Shown here in pieces: positions 7,898 through 17,584 of a DNA stretch of 64,000 nucleotides. Position 1 is the stretch's first letter. Each line of letters opens with the position of its first letter. A model generated the notes under the pieces. That model was not told the DNA's origin and ran no database searches. It worked only from the letters and a program-made list of their open reading frames with translations. Source of the stretch: RGIG8306 sp964426655 (GTDB taxonomy: Bacteria > Bacillota > Clostridia > Lachnospirales > Lachnospiraceae); NCBI GenBank assembly GCA_964426655.1, contig CAYRQT010000001.1:62001-126000 (forward strand), given 5' to 3'. Both the position numbers and the translations under genes were made by a program.

Positions 7898-10051
7898 TTA
7901 GTGAGATTCTTCATCCTCAGAGGTAAGGGGTGTAAACGTGCGCCCTGAAATACCAATTGCCGGTTTTTTGGCGTCTTTCACTGCTTCCTCACAGAAATAA
8001 GCCTGGGAGTTCAAAGGCATTTTCCCCCTGCCATCCACTTTATCATATTGATCATCTGCCAATAGAATGTGCGCTTTTCTGGTATCACTCAATTCCACCC
8101 GTAGAATCTCTTTTACCCTGTCAGCCAATTCCGGCTCTTCCACAGGGAACATGATTTCCACCCGACGATCCAGATTTCGGGGCATCAGATCTGCACTGGC
8201 CAGATAAACTTCTTCCATTCCGTCATTGTGGAAATAGTAAATCCGACTGTGCTCCAGAAACTGCCCCACAATGGAACGCACCCGAATATGCTCACTCACG
8301 CCCGGGATTCCCACCTTCAGGCAGCAGATTCCCCGGATTACCAGGTCTACCTGTACCCCTGCAGCAGAAGCCTCATACAAGGCGGCAATAATCTCTTTGT
8401 CACATAGGGAATTCATTTTGGCCTGGATAAATGCCGGTTTTCCTGCCAATGCATGATCCCGTTCCCGATGGATGAGATATAGCATCCTATCCCGAAGCCA
8501 TAAGGGCGCCAGAATCAGCTTATTCCAGATAAGAGGTTCTGAGTAGCCGTAAAGCATGTTAAAGACTGCGGTGGCATCCTCACCAATCGCTGGCTGACAG
8601 GTCAACAGCCCCAGATCCGTATAAAGTTTTGCCGTAGAGTCATTGTAATTTCCGGTGCCAAGATGCACATATCTGCGAATACCATCCTCTTCCATTCGCA
8701 CTACCAGAGTGATTTTGCTGTGCGTCTTCAATCCAAGAAGACCATATATAACATGGCAGCCTGACTTCTCCAGCATTTTAGCCCATTGAATATTATTTTC
8801 TTCATCAAACCGTGCCTTTAACTCCACCAGTACAGACACCTGTTTCCCGTTTTCCGCTGCTTTGGCCAAGGCCGCAATAATGGGGGAATTCCCACTAACC
8901 CGGTATAGTGTCTGTTTAATGGCAAGTACTGCAGGATCCACAGCTGCCTGACGCACAAAATCCACCACTGGATCAAAGGATTCATATGGGTGATGAAGAA
9001 GGATATCTCCCTCCCGAATATTGGCAAAAATGCTTTTTTCCCTATCCAGAGCCGGAGATGGCTGCGGCGTATACGGAAGCTCCCTCAGATGATCATATTC
9101 CGACAGACCATACAATTTCATTAGAAAAGTCAGATCCAGAGGGCCTCCCACCTGATAGATACTTTCTGATTTAACATCCAGTTCCTTTTTTAGAATTTTT
9201 CGCAGGCTTTCATCCATTGTATCATCAATTTCCAATCGAATTGCCCGGCCCCACTGCCGTTTTTTCAGCTGTTTCTGTATCTCCTGCAGCAAATCCACTG
9301 CTTCTTCCTCATCTATGGTCAGGTCCGCATTCCGGGTGATTCTGTAATATCCGGAGCTGATAATGGTATAATTCAGAAAAAGTCGCTGAAGATTATTCCG
9401 GATTATTGTTTCCAAAAGCAGGATTCGAACCCCTTCTTTTCCGGGAAGTCTCAAAAAACGGGGGAGCACATTTGGAACCTGTACAGTGGCAAACGCCTGC
9501 TCTTCCCCTTTATTCAGCCCTGTTTCCTCTACTGGTTTTTCCTTTGGAGCAAGCAATGCACCAATATTCAGGCTCTTATTTCGAACAAGCGGAAAGGGTC
9601 TTGAAGAATCCACTGCCATGGGCGTCAGAACCGGATACACGGTGTCCATAAAATATTTGTCCGCATAGGACTTTTCAGCTGCATTTAAGTCTTCGTAGGA
9701 AGAGAGAATGGCAATCCCCTCCTTGGAAAGGGCCGGCAGTAAGGACCGTTGCCATGTGGTGTACTGGGATTCCGCCAGCTTATGGGCTCGCTCTCCTATG
9801 GCTGACAGCTGCTCTCCCACTTTCATTCCCGCAATATCTTCCTTGTTGTAACCGGCATTCTGCATGTCGGTCAGAGAACCCACCCTCACCATAAAGAACT
9901 CATCCAGGTTGGATGCGGTAATACTTAAGAATTTAAGCCTGTCTAAAAGGGGAATTGACTTGTCTCTGGCCTCATCCAATACTCTCTGGTTAAATTCCAG
10001 CCAGCTTAGCTCTCTGTTCGTATAGTAGGCCGTCTGTGTAAAATCTAACAT
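7898..10051 (-). CDS. ppk1: Polyphosphate kinase 1
   Basis: A 717-residue enzyme that reversibly makes inorganic polyphosphate from ATP, usually membrane-associated. The N domain starts NRELSWLEFNQRVLDEA. The two phospholipase-D-like catalytic halves show KTHSK (His444), YVHLGTGNYND (463-471) and the second histidine motif FLEHSRIYYF (His601), the histidines expected of an active PPK1. Length is normal for the family. The start is preceded by a tandem TAAGGGAGG repeat in which the first copy gives the proper spacing. It is the last gene of the operon and follows a Ppx/GppA-family gene by 15 bases, so synthesis and turnover or sensing of polyphosphate are co-expressed. Confidence 0.97.
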   Translation of the reverse strand: MLDFTQTAYYTNRELSWLEFNQRVLDEARDKSIPLLDRLKFLSITASNLDEFFMVRVGSLTDMQNAGYNKEDIAGMKVGEQLSAIGERAHKLAESQYTTWQRSLLPALSKEGIAILSSYEDLNAAEKSYADKYFMDTVYPVLTPMAVDSSRPFPLVRNKSLNIGALLAPKEKPVEETGLNKGEEQAFATVQVPNVLPRFLRLPGKEGVRILLLETIIRNNLQRLFLNYTIISSGYYRITRNADLTIDEEEAVDLLQEIQKQLKKRQWGRAIRLEIDDTMDESLRKILKKELDVKSESIYQVGGPLDLTFLMKLYGLSEYDHLRELPYTPQPSPALDREKSIFANIREGDILLHHPYESFDPVVDFVRQAAVDPAVLAIKQTLYRVSGNSPIIAALAKAAENGKQVSVLVELKARFDEENNIQWAKMLEKSGCHVIYGLLGLKTHSKITLVVRMEEDGIRRYVHLGTGNYNDSTAKLYTDLGLLTCQPAIGEDATAVFNMLYGYSEPLIWNKLILAPLWLRDRMLYLIHRERDHALAGKPAFIQAKMNSLCDKEIIAALYEASAAGVQVDLVIRGICCLKVGIPGVSEHIRVRSIVGQFLEHSRIYYFHNDGMEEVYLASADLMPRNLDRRVEIMFPVEEPELADRVKEILRVELSDTRKAHILLADDQYDKVDGRGKMPLNSQAYFCEEAVKDAKKPAIGISGRTFTPLTSEDEESH

Positions 10052-10066
10052 CCTCCCTTACCTCCC

Positions 10067-11605
10067 TTACTGATTCGGAATCGTTTTTTTGCGCAGTACC
10101 GGCCTGATGCCGTATACTTCTTCAAAGAAATCGGCCTTTTGTTCAAACAGGCCCCTTTCCAGCGTTATATCTTCCAGCGTGTTTGTCGTGATCAGCAGTT
10201 GTCGGTCCTTGACCACCAGCTTAATGTTTTTAAATTTCTGTTTATGGCTTTTGTCCATAGCGTTTCCAATGCGCAAAATAGCCCCCAGCTTCACCACCGT
10301 CATCCATTGTTCCATGGACAAATGGTCCAACACACTGGCAGAATTAGCACCATGGGTAGCATTCAACCTGGCCAGATTGGCCACCATGACCCTTTCCTCA
10401 TGGGATAGACCAATAATCTCCGAAGCCATGATAATATGATAGGAGCTTTCTCCTGGATCCCCCATGCTGATAAATTTTCCACATTCATGCATAATGGCAC
10501 TCAGCCGTAAAAGCAACCGTTCCCTTTTTCCCAGTCCATGATACTTTTTCATCCGGTCAAAGACGGCACACACATTACTTTCCAGCACTTTGGCATGGGC
10601 TTTACTCCCCAGGTATCTTTTATTAATCTGGTGAGCAGAAGAAAGAATATCCTCTTCGAAGTCGTGAGGGGCTCTCACAAGCTTGCTTTTGAAACAATAG
10701 TCCATAACGATTCCATCACTTAATGTCACGTCTGAAATCCAAAGATTTTCAGCCTGGGAGGTATGAACTACCCGCTGACAGATCATAGCTGAGGGAATGA
10801 TCAGATTTGCAAACTCTGCAGGAATGCCATATTCCTCCACCATGTGCTGCCCATTACGCCGGTAATGCCTCTCATAGGCCTCCAGAAAATCCACACTGGA
10901 AATACGCCCAAAGGGTCGTTTCATGATTTTGTTTACAAAAAGACGCATGCCGTCACCAATGACAATAATATTCTTCACATCCACTTCCTTTAGATACAAA
11001 TGTCCAAAGGTGGCAATATCACCGTCGATCAGTTCTGCGACCAGCTCGTGCAGATTGTTTTTTTCCATAGTCACTACTGCCAGCTTTTCCAGGATTCGCA
11101 AAGCTCCCAGCTTAATATTCTGGGTGACGATCAGTTTTTCTTTGTCATATAGAGATATCTGGGTACTCCCAAAGCTTACATCCACAATTGCAGTGCCCTG
11201 ACTGATAATTTCCTGAAAAGCGGGCTCTTTGGCCGGGAGCGCCTCATAGCATAAAAACCGCTGCATGGAATTACTTAAAACATCCACATCAATTCCTGTA
11301 CGAACTTTGATCTGGTCCAGCACCATAGGCCTGTTAGCTGCTTCCCGAAGTGCACTGGTGGCACAGGCTCTATAGCCTTCCACCTTGTAACTAGTCATAA
11401 TGGCTGTAAAGTCCTCCAGCACCTTGCAGATTTCATCCACATAGGCATTCCCAATTTTACCGGTATTGTAGGTATCCCTTCCCAATGCAATCACATGCCG
11501 GACATGATCCACCCTGGATACCGTTTTATCACTCTTAATCTGATAGACCGAGAGTTCCAGCTCAAAGGAACCTACATCAATTACTGCATAGGTGTGTACC
11601 GCCAT
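10067..11605 (-). CDS. Ppx/GppA phosphatase family protein with altered active site
   Basis: A 512-residue protein of the Ppx/GppA family (actin-like fold, about residues 1-310, then an HD-like C-terminal domain). Classical members cleave polyphosphate or pppGpp. Here the family motif SGxEEA is replaced by SNSMQR (111-116), so the general-base glutamate is missing, and the phosphate-binding DIGGGSTE is DVSFGSTQ (142-149). Hydrolysis by the usual mechanism is therefore doubtful. Its place directly before ppk suggests a polyphosphate- or ppGpp-linked role, perhaps regulatory. AAGGAGG lies 5 bases before the ATG. The family call is firm; the activity is not. Confidence 0.85.
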   Translation of the reverse strand: MAVHTYAVIDVGSFELELSVYQIKSDKTVSRVDHVRHVIALGRDTYNTGKIGNAYVDEICKVLEDFTAIMTSYKVEGYRACATSALREAANRPMVLDQIKVRTGIDVDVLSNSMQRFLCYEALPAKEPAFQEIISQGTAIVDVSFGSTQISLYDKEKLIVTQNIKLGALRILEKLAVVTMEKNNLHELVAELIDGDIATFGHLYLKEVDVKNIIVIGDGMRLFVNKIMKRPFGRISSVDFLEAYERHYRRNGQHMVEEYGIPAEFANLIIPSAMICQRVVHTSQAENLWISDVTLSDGIVMDYCFKSKLVRAPHDFEEDILSSAHQINKRYLGSKAHAKVLESNVCAVFDRMKKYHGLGKRERLLLRLSAIMHECGKFISMGDPGESSYHIIMASEIIGLSHEERVMVANLARLNATHGANSASVLDHLSMEQWMTVVKLGAILRIGNAMDKSHKQKFKNIKLVVKDRQLLITTNTLEDITLERGLFEQKADFFEEVYGIRPVLRKKTIPNQ

Positions 11606-11635
11606 ACATGCCTCCTTAATAATATACTAACCTTC

Positions 11636-12913
11636 CTACTGTTTCCCTTCCAGATACAAAATAAGCTGTCTGGCCGCTCTTCCGGAAAAGCCGCCATGAG
11701 TCAGTTCCCATCGGTTGGCCTGGGACATTAACTCTTCTTCAGAAATATCCAGATGATGCATTCGTGCCAATTCACTGACAATTGTCTGAAATTCTGTTTT
11801 ATTGGGAGCCCCATAAAAAATGGAAAGTCCAAACCTGGCAGAAAGGGATAGTTTTTCCTCTGCCGTGTCCCCCACATGAAGATCATCCTGCCGGATTTCC
11901 TCATTGTCCTTGTAACTTTCTCTCACCAAATGTCTGCGATTGGATGTGGCATACACCAACACATTATCCGGTTTCTTTTCCAGTCCGCCTTCAATAACGG
12001 CCTTCAGATACTTATATTCTATCTCAAATTCTTCAAAAGATAAATCATCCAAATATAAAATAAATCTATATTGTCTCTCTTTTAACTGAGCCAAAAGATC
12101 CGGAAGCCAGCAAAACTGATGCTTATACACTTCAATCATGCGCAATCCTCTTGGGAAATATGTATTCAATGTTGCTTTGATGCTGGAGGATTTTCCGGTT
12201 CCGCTCTCACCATAAAGCAAAACATTATTGGCCGGTTTTTTTTGAAGGAAAGCCTCCGTATTAGCCCGAAGTTTATCTTTCTGACTGTCATATCCAATCA
12301 GTTTATCAAAGGTCATGTAGCTGTAATTGGTAATGGGACGAATGGTGACGCCTCTTCCCTCCTTCCCTGCGCCTTCTTCCAGGCGAAAGGCTTTAAACAT
12401 TCCCAGATTGCCCACCCCAAACGATTTATAGAAGCGAACAATGCGGCGGCAAAAAGCCTGCTCATCCTCTGCCTCTGCCAGTTGCCCACCCAATCTGGAT
12501 ATTTCTCTGGATACTTCCGGTGGATAATACTGTCCTTGACGCACAGGCTTATAGGTATACAATACTTCCGGTGAGCCCCCTTCTCCGGGAAATGCCCTGA
12601 AAAGTTGTAAAAAAATGGCAAAATCATGAAGTGCCAGAGCCTGCAGGCTTCCTTTAATCTGTCCCTTCATCTCACAGGCCATGGAATAGGGGTTTTCATT
12701 GTTCGCCAAAAGATAGGCCAGGTAGGCATGAAAAAGATTGCCCTCCAGTCCATATTTTTCAGCAACTTCTACCAGACCAGGAATCAGCTGTTCCATCCAT
12801 CTTTGTTTCTTTTTGTCTGTTCCCGCCTCCGCAGCAATGCGACACATTCCTTCCCAGATTTCTCTCTGTGGAAAATCTTTATATACATACATGATAGACC
12901 CAGTTTCCTTCAT
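11636..12913 (-). CDS. DUF815-family P-loop ATPase
   Basis: A 425-residue AAA-like ATPase of the DUF815 family. Walker A is YGESGTGKSS (234-243) and Walker B is LYLDDLSF (about 285). The following segment contains the arginine-bearing YATSNRRHLVRE, and the C terminus has a helical lid. The N-terminal 200 residues are helical and without recognised motifs. The molecular role of the family is not established. It sits between pheA and the ppx-like gene with gaps of 15 and 30 bases. An in-frame ATG at 12892 is an alternative start; 12913 is kept because a GAGG-type site is near it. Confidence 0.8.
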   Translation of the reverse strand: MKETGSIMYVYKDFPQREIWEGMCRIAAEAGTDKKKQRWMEQLIPGLVEVAEKYGLEGNLFHAYLAYLLANNENPYSMACEMKGQIKGSLQALALHDFAIFLQLFRAFPGEGGSPEVLYTYKPVRQGQYYPPEVSREISRLGGQLAEAEDEQAFCRRIVRFYKSFGVGNLGMFKAFRLEEGAGKEGRGVTIRPITNYSYMTFDKLIGYDSQKDKLRANTEAFLQKKPANNVLLYGESGTGKSSSIKATLNTYFPRGLRMIEVYKHQFCWLPDLLAQLKERQYRFILYLDDLSFEEFEIEYKYLKAVIEGGLEKKPDNVLVYATSNRRHLVRESYKDNEEIRQDDLHVGDTAEEKLSLSARFGLSIFYGAPNKTEFQTIVSELARMHHLDISEEELMSQANRWELTHGGFSGRAARQLILYLEGKQ

Positions 12914-12928
12914 CTTCCGCCTCTTTTT

Positions 12929-14059
12929 CTAGTAATTCCCCAAAATACGAAGGGTATTAGCTTCCTCCCGTATTCCCCGCAGGGCATTCTGCACCCCTGC
13001 ATCCTGTAAATTTCCTTCAAAGTCAATAAAAAATCTGTATTCCCAATTTTTTTCCGCAATGGGCCGGGATTCAATTTTTGTCATATTCAGACCATTGAAG
13101 ATAAAATGGGAGAGGATCCGGTAAAGGGTCCCGCTGCGATGATCCAGCTCTACACAAATACTGATTTTTGCGGCGGATCTGGTGTATATCGCTTCTTTGG
13201 AGAGGACAAAAAATCTGGTGGTATTGCGCACATTGTCATTGATTGGTGCTTCCAGAACTTTAAGCCCATAGAGAGATGCGGCCACCCGGCTGGCAATAGC
13301 CCCCTGAGACAGATCCTGATCTTCTGTCAGTTTCCTTGCTGCCAAAGCAGTGTTCCCATAACTTACTGGTTCCCAGTTCCTGTGTGCTTCCAGGTAACGG
13401 GTGCACTGAAGCAGTCCCTGCGGATGGGAATACACCTTACGGATATCCTCCAGTGTAGCCGAGGGCAGACCAAGAAGCGCATGCTCCACTTTTAAATAGG
13501 TTTCTGCCACAATATAAGTCTGGCTGGATGCCAGAAGGTCATAGGCTTCTATAACTGCACCCGCACTGGAATTTTCTATGGGAAGTACACCGTAATCTGC
13601 TTCTTTCCGGCAAACAGACTCCAATACCTCCGGAAAAGTCGGTACGGAAAAAGCCTGGACCGATGCCGGAAAGAATTCCACAAGGGCTCCATGGCTAAAG
13701 GATCCCTCTGTGCCAGGAAACACCACTTTTTTCTTTTGAAAATCCAGCGGCTCGGAAAGAGAAAATGGTGCAATTTCCTGATGTTCTTCATCTGCCATCA
13801 GACGATACTGCCATTTTCTGCTAATGGCCATGATCTGAGCAAACAGTTCTTCCACCGCCAGCTTGTTAAAATCTCCCTGCGCCATCGCCTTTAAAGCGGC
13901 AATCTTTTCTTCTTCCCGCTTTTTGTCCAGAACCTGCCGTCCTTTTTCAATTTTGTAGGCAGCCACCTCGTTGGTTCTTTCCATCCGTTCCTGAAAAAGC
14001 TGCACAATTTTCTGATCTATTTCGTCGATTTCTTTCCTTATTTCCTGTAGATCCAACAT
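12929..14059 (-). CDS. pheA: Bifunctional chorismate mutase/prephenate dehydratase
   Basis: A 376-residue fused enzyme that turns chorismate into prephenate and then phenylpyruvate for phenylalanine synthesis. The AroQ-type mutase covers residues 1-90 (IRKEIDEIDQKIVQLFQERM, and the KREEEK helix). The dehydratase starts at VVFPGTEGSFSH (about 110) and contains the catalytic NTTRFFVL motif. The ACT regulatory domain at the C terminus has ESRPIAEKNWEYRFF, indicating phenylalanine feedback. It lies 2 bases after folBK, so it belongs to the folate operon, an unusual placing that may reflect shared demand for chorismate. Confidence 0.96.
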   Translation of the reverse strand: MLDLQEIRKEIDEIDQKIVQLFQERMERTNEVAAYKIEKGRQVLDKKREEEKIAALKAMAQGDFNKLAVEELFAQIMAISRKWQYRLMADEEHQEIAPFSLSEPLDFQKKKVVFPGTEGSFSHGALVEFFPASVQAFSVPTFPEVLESVCRKEADYGVLPIENSSAGAVIEAYDLLASSQTYIVAETYLKVEHALLGLPSATLEDIRKVYSHPQGLLQCTRYLEAHRNWEPVSYGNTALAARKLTEDQDLSQGAIASRVAASLYGLKVLEAPINDNVRNTTRFFVLSKEAIYTRSAAKISICVELDHRSGTLYRILSHFIFNGLNMTKIESRPIAEKNWEYRFFIDFEGNLQDAGVQNALRGIREEANTLRILGNY

Positions 14060-14061
14060 GT

Positions 14062-14883
14062 TTACTCCTTCTGTCTTAGCTGTTCCAGCATTTCCTGCAC
14101 GGTCAACCCGCTAACCGGATGATGTACATACGGGGCGATTTCCGCCAGTGGCTGCAGTACAAATTCCCTTTTGGCCATTTCCGGGTGGGGCACCACCAGA
14201 TTTGTCTCTTCAATCAGCTGCTGATCATACAAAAGCAAATCCATATCCAGCGTACGGGGTCCCCAATGGATGACTCTTTCACGGTGGGCTTCCTGTTCCG
14301 CCTGCTGTAATTGCTCCAGCAATTCCTCCGGTGTCAGCAGTGTACGCAGGCTTACTGCACCGTTTAGGAAAATATCCTGCTCCACCCCCCCATAGGGCTC
14401 TGTCTCATAAAAAGAAGAAATTTTGTCCACTTGGATCCTGGGATTTTTTTTGAGGAAGGCTATCCCGTTTTCCAGATATGCTTCTTTATCCCCCATATTG
14501 GAACCAATGGACAGATACGCCCTGTGCCATTGCCTCACAATTTCCACAGAAACCTCTTTTAAGGGCAGCCCAATCGGCGCCCAAGGTTTTTTCACCTCCA
14601 ATATTACCCCCTGTAGCAGGGGCCTGGTCAGCAGCAGCGTCTCAGCCACCACTTCTGCCACCCGTTCAATCAGAAGGTATCGGTTGTCCTGTACCAGCTG
14701 GGTCATCTGTCTGGCCACTTCCCCATAATGCAACGTTAGATGCAGGGCATCATTTTGTCCGGCAGGACGTGTATCCAATAAAAGTGTGGCATTCAGAATA
14801 AATTTCTGCCCCAGTCTGGCTTCTTCTTCCAATACCCCATGTCTGGCAAAAACTTCCAGATCCCTGATATGAATTTTATCCAT
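14062..14883 (-). CDS. folBK: Fused dihydroneopterin aldolase/HPPK
   Basis: A 273-residue fusion performing two successive steps of dihydrofolate synthesis. Residues 1-115 are dihydroneopterin aldolase (start KIHIRDLEVFARHGV, with conserved glutamate and lysine in VEVKKPWAP-like sequence). Residues 120-273 are 6-hydroxymethyl-dihydropterin pyrophosphokinase, with SIGSNMGD, the catalytic WGPRTLDMDLLLYD and VPHPEMAKREFVLQPL. Such fusions are common in Clostridia. It lies 14 bases after folP and 2 bases before pheA. Confidence 0.96.
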   Translation of the reverse strand: MDKIHIRDLEVFARHGVLEEEARLGQKFILNATLLLDTRPAGQNDALHLTLHYGEVARQMTQLVQDNRYLLIERVAEVVAETLLLTRPLLQGVILEVKKPWAPIGLPLKEVSVEIVRQWHRAYLSIGSNMGDKEAYLENGIAFLKKNPRIQVDKISSFYETEPYGGVEQDIFLNGAVSLRTLLTPEELLEQLQQAEQEAHRERVIHWGPRTLDMDLLLYDQQLIEETNLVVPHPEMAKREFVLQPLAEIAPYVHHPVSGLTVQEMLEQLRQKE

Positions 14884-14897
14884 TCCTGCTTTTCCTT

Positions 14898-15704
14898 TCA
14901 GGACTGCCAGATGGCTTCCAACATCCTCAATCCTCTTTTATTTCCTTCCACATTGTGGACCCGGACCCAACTATATCCCTGCTGTGCTGCCAGAATAGAG
15001 GTGACCAGTGTCCCTTCTTCCCGTTGATCCACAGGGAGATCCAACACCTTTCCAATCATGGATTTCCTACTGGTTCCCAAAAGCAACCCACATCCAAATC
15101 GGTGAAAATCTTCCAGATGTTTCATTACCCACAAATTCTGCTCCAGGGTTTTGGCAAATCCAATACCCGGATCCAGAATAATTCTTTCTTTTCCAATGCC
15201 GTGGGCGCTGGCAATTTCCAGGCTCTCCCAAAGGTCAGAGAAAATCTCTTTTTTAAAATCCCCGTAATCTCCCTTTTCCCGATTGTGCATAATACATACC
15301 GGCACAGGATATTTCTCCAGAACCCTTCCCATGTAGGGATCCTTTTTCAGCCCCCACACGTCATTGATCAGATCAATGCCCGCTTCCAGCCCCGCTTCTG
15401 CCACAATTCCTTTGTAGGTGTCCAGCGAAAGAGGCGTATCAAAATGCGCTTTCAGCGCCTGAATAACAGGAACTACCCGGGCGATTTCTTCTTTGGCAGA
15501 TACATAGGCAGCCCCGGGTCTTGTGGACTCTCCTCCGATATCAATAACATCTGCCCCCTGGGCAATCATCCTCTCTGCATGACGAAGTGCCATATCCGGC
15601 AGATTGTGCGTACCCCCATCGGAAAAGGAATCAGGTGTCACATTCAGGATTCCCATAACATATGTTTTTCCAGCGTCCTGAAAGCAATGTTTTCCTATCT
15701 GCAT
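14898..15704 (-). CDS. folP: Dihydropteroate synthase
   Basis: A 268-residue TIM-barrel enzyme that condenses dihydropterin pyrophosphate with p-aminobenzoate; the target of sulfonamides. The diagnostic motif is GILNVTPDSFSDGG (residues 18-31), followed by GGESTRPGA and the late RVHNVEG segment. A GGGAGG site precedes the ATG. It lies 12 bases after folE in the folate part of the operon. Confidence 0.97.
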   Translation of the reverse strand: MQIGKHCFQDAGKTYVMGILNVTPDSFSDGGTHNLPDMALRHAERMIAQGADVIDIGGESTRPGAAYVSAKEEIARVVPVIQALKAHFDTPLSLDTYKGIVAEAGLEAGIDLINDVWGLKKDPYMGRVLEKYPVPVCIMHNREKGDYGDFKKEIFSDLWESLEIASAHGIGKERIILDPGIGFAKTLEQNLWVMKHLEDFHRFGCGLLLGTSRKSMIGKVLDLPVDQREEGTLVTSILAAQQGYSWVRVHNVEGNKRGLRMLEAIWQS

Positions 15705-15716
15705 ACACGCCTCCCT

Positions 15717-16274
15717 TTATCGAATTCGATCAAATACCTGGTTCTGCATTGGAATATTGTTTTCGAAGGTACCCCGGCAGGCAAAAGTCATGGTACGGGT
15801 CCCCGGTTTGTTCACCCCTCTCATGGTCATGCACATATGCTCTGCTTCAATAATTACCATGACCCCCTGCGGCTGGAGGCAAGTCATCATGGCTTCAGCA
15901 ATTTGCCTTGTCAGCTTTTCCTGAATCTGAAGGCGTCTGGAGAACACCTCCACTGTTCGTGCGATTTTACTTAGCCCAACCACCTTCCCATCAGGCATAT
16001 ATGCCACGTGCGCTTTGCCATAAAATGGTACCATGTGGTGTTCACACATGGAAAAAACAGGAATATTCTTTTCCAGAACCAACCCGCTATGTTCCACCGA
16101 AAAAGTCTTTTGAAGATGTATGGCTGCATCGTCTCCGTAACCTTTGTAGATTTCCGAAAACATCCTTGCCACCCGGGCAGGGGTTTCTTTTAGGCCCTCC
16201 CGTTCAGGATTTTCTCCCATTCCCTCCAGCAGCAGGCGCACCCCTTCTTCTATTTTATTTTGATCCATTTTCAT
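15717..16274 (-). CDS. folE: GTP cyclohydrolase I
   Basis: A 185-residue enzyme that converts GTP to dihydroneopterin triphosphate, the first folate step. The zinc and active-site segment is MCEHHMVPFYGKAHVAYMP, and the C terminus carries the third zinc-ligand region SVEHSGLVLEKNIPVFS upstream. The frame is open to 16457 within folC, but the family start is ATG 16274, which has AAGGAGG 9 bases upstream; ATG 16268 is an alternative. It overlaps the folC end by 20 bases, suggesting coupling. Confidence 0.96.
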   Translation of the reverse strand: MKMDQNKIEEGVRLLLEGMGENPEREGLKETPARVARMFSEIYKGYGDDAAIHLQKTFSVEHSGLVLEKNIPVFSMCEHHMVPFYGKAHVAYMPDGKVVGLSKIARTVEVFSRRLQIQEKLTRQIAEAMMTCLQPQGVMVIIEAEHMCMTMRGVNKPGTRTMTFACRGTFENNIPMQNQVFDRIR

Positions 16275-17550
16275 GAAGTATTTCCTCCTTAAGAGATCCC
16301 AGGTATGACAACGAGCCAAATGCCACCGTCCACCCCGGACTCTCCTGTACTGCCAGCTGCACACCGGCGCTAATATTTTCTGCCACCCGCACATGGTAAG
16401 GTTTCTGCATGTTCTGTATTTCTTCCGCCAGTTCATAAGGGGACTTCCCCCTCTCACCGGGAACCGGCACCAGAATCACGGTACTGCCCGGCGGAAGCAT
16501 TTCCTGAATGATCCGGCGGTAATCCTTATCCTGAAAGACCCCAAATACATACAATAGCGCCTGGCCCGGAAACAGTGCATTCAGGCTTTGCCTTAGGCGA
16601 AGTGCCGCTCCCGGATTATGGGCACCATCCAGAAGCCAGCACAATCCCCGTTCATCCTGAAAATGATCCATGCGGCCTGGCATACAGGTACTGGCAAGCG
16701 CTTTTCTGACAGAAGCCTCTGATACCGGAAATCCTGATGCCGACAGACACATAATGCTTTCAATCGCAATGGCTGCATTCTCCCCCTGGTACAACCCCCA
16801 AAGGGAGAAATCTGCATTTTCCAAAGGGGGATAGGAGAATTGCCAATGCCCCTCTTTTACGGGGTTTCCTTCTAACCGAATATGACTACTCTGTACAAAA
16901 GTGCAAGAACAGTTTTGTCGCCTGGTTTCAGACTTCAGCACCTGCATGACCTCCTCCAGCTGGGGCCCGCTGACTACCCAGTGGTTTCCTTTCAGAATAC
17001 CCGCCTTTTGCCTGGCAATTTTTGGGGGTGTATCTCCTAAATAGGCCATATGATCCATGGAAATAGAGGTAAAGACTGCTCCAATGGTACGTTGAACCAC
17101 ATTTGTAGCATCCAAAGCCCCTCCCAAACCTACTTCCAGGACCCCAATTTCACAGTTCTGCTCTGCAAAAAACAAAAATGCCATAGCCGTTTCTATTTCA
17201 AAAGTGGTGGGACGAATTTGGGGATTTCTGCGCAGTACATCCTGAATTTTCCTCAGATAGCCTTCCTCCTCCTGCATGGTCATCCCTCTGTCTCCCACCT
17301 GTATCATTTCATCCTGCCGATAGACTGCGGGAGAATGGAAATGTCCTACCCTGTATCCCTGACAGATCAGCATCCGGGCAATTAATGTAGATACTGTCCC
17401 TTTTCCATTGGATCCCGCCACATGAACAAAGGGCATCCGGTCCTGAGGATTACCCAATTCTGCCATAAGTGCCTGCATGGTACCCAGTCCCAGCTGAATG
17501 CCTTTCTGGCTGATCCTTTCGATTTTTTCCAGCAACGCCTCCTGTTTCAT
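16255..17550 (-). CDS. folC: Bifunctional folylpolyglutamate/dihydrofolate synthase
   Basis: A 431-residue Mur-ligase-family enzyme that adds glutamate to dihydropteroate and folates. The ATP loop is VAGSNGKGTVSTLIA, with the omega-loop region and the DGAHNPGAALRL motif in the C-terminal domain. An in-frame ATG at 17586 overlaps the promoter -10 element, so ATG 17550 (KQEALLEKIERI) is the likely start, although its ribosome site is weak. It is the first gene of the eight-gene operon reaching ppk. Confidence 0.92.
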   Translation of the reverse strand: MKQEALLEKIERISQKGIQLGLGTMQALMAELGNPQDRMPFVHVAGSNGKGTVSTLIARMLICQGYRVGHFHSPAVYRQDEMIQVGDRGMTMQEEEGYLRKIQDVLRRNPQIRPTTFEIETAMAFLFFAEQNCEIGVLEVGLGGALDATNVVQRTIGAVFTSISMDHMAYLGDTPPKIARQKAGILKGNHWVVSGPQLEEVMQVLKSETRRQNCSCTFVQSSHIRLEGNPVKEGHWQFSYPPLENADFSLWGLYQGENAAIAIESIMCLSASGFPVSEASVRKALASTCMPGRMDHFQDERGLCWLLDGAHNPGAALRLRQSLNALFPGQALLYVFGVFQDKDYRRIIQEMLPPGSTVILVPVPGERGKSPYELAEEIQNMQKPYHVRVAENISAGVQLAVQESPGWTVAFGSLSYLGSLKEEILHENGSK

Positions 17551-17584
17551 GGTATCTCTGCTTTCTTTCCCCGTTATTTTCTGC

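Noticed and set aside
10067..11605. Altered HD motif (HE) in the Ppx-like protein as a further defect
   Set aside because: An HE at this place is, as far as I recall, also found in ordinary Ppx/GppA proteins, so it is no evidence of lost function.
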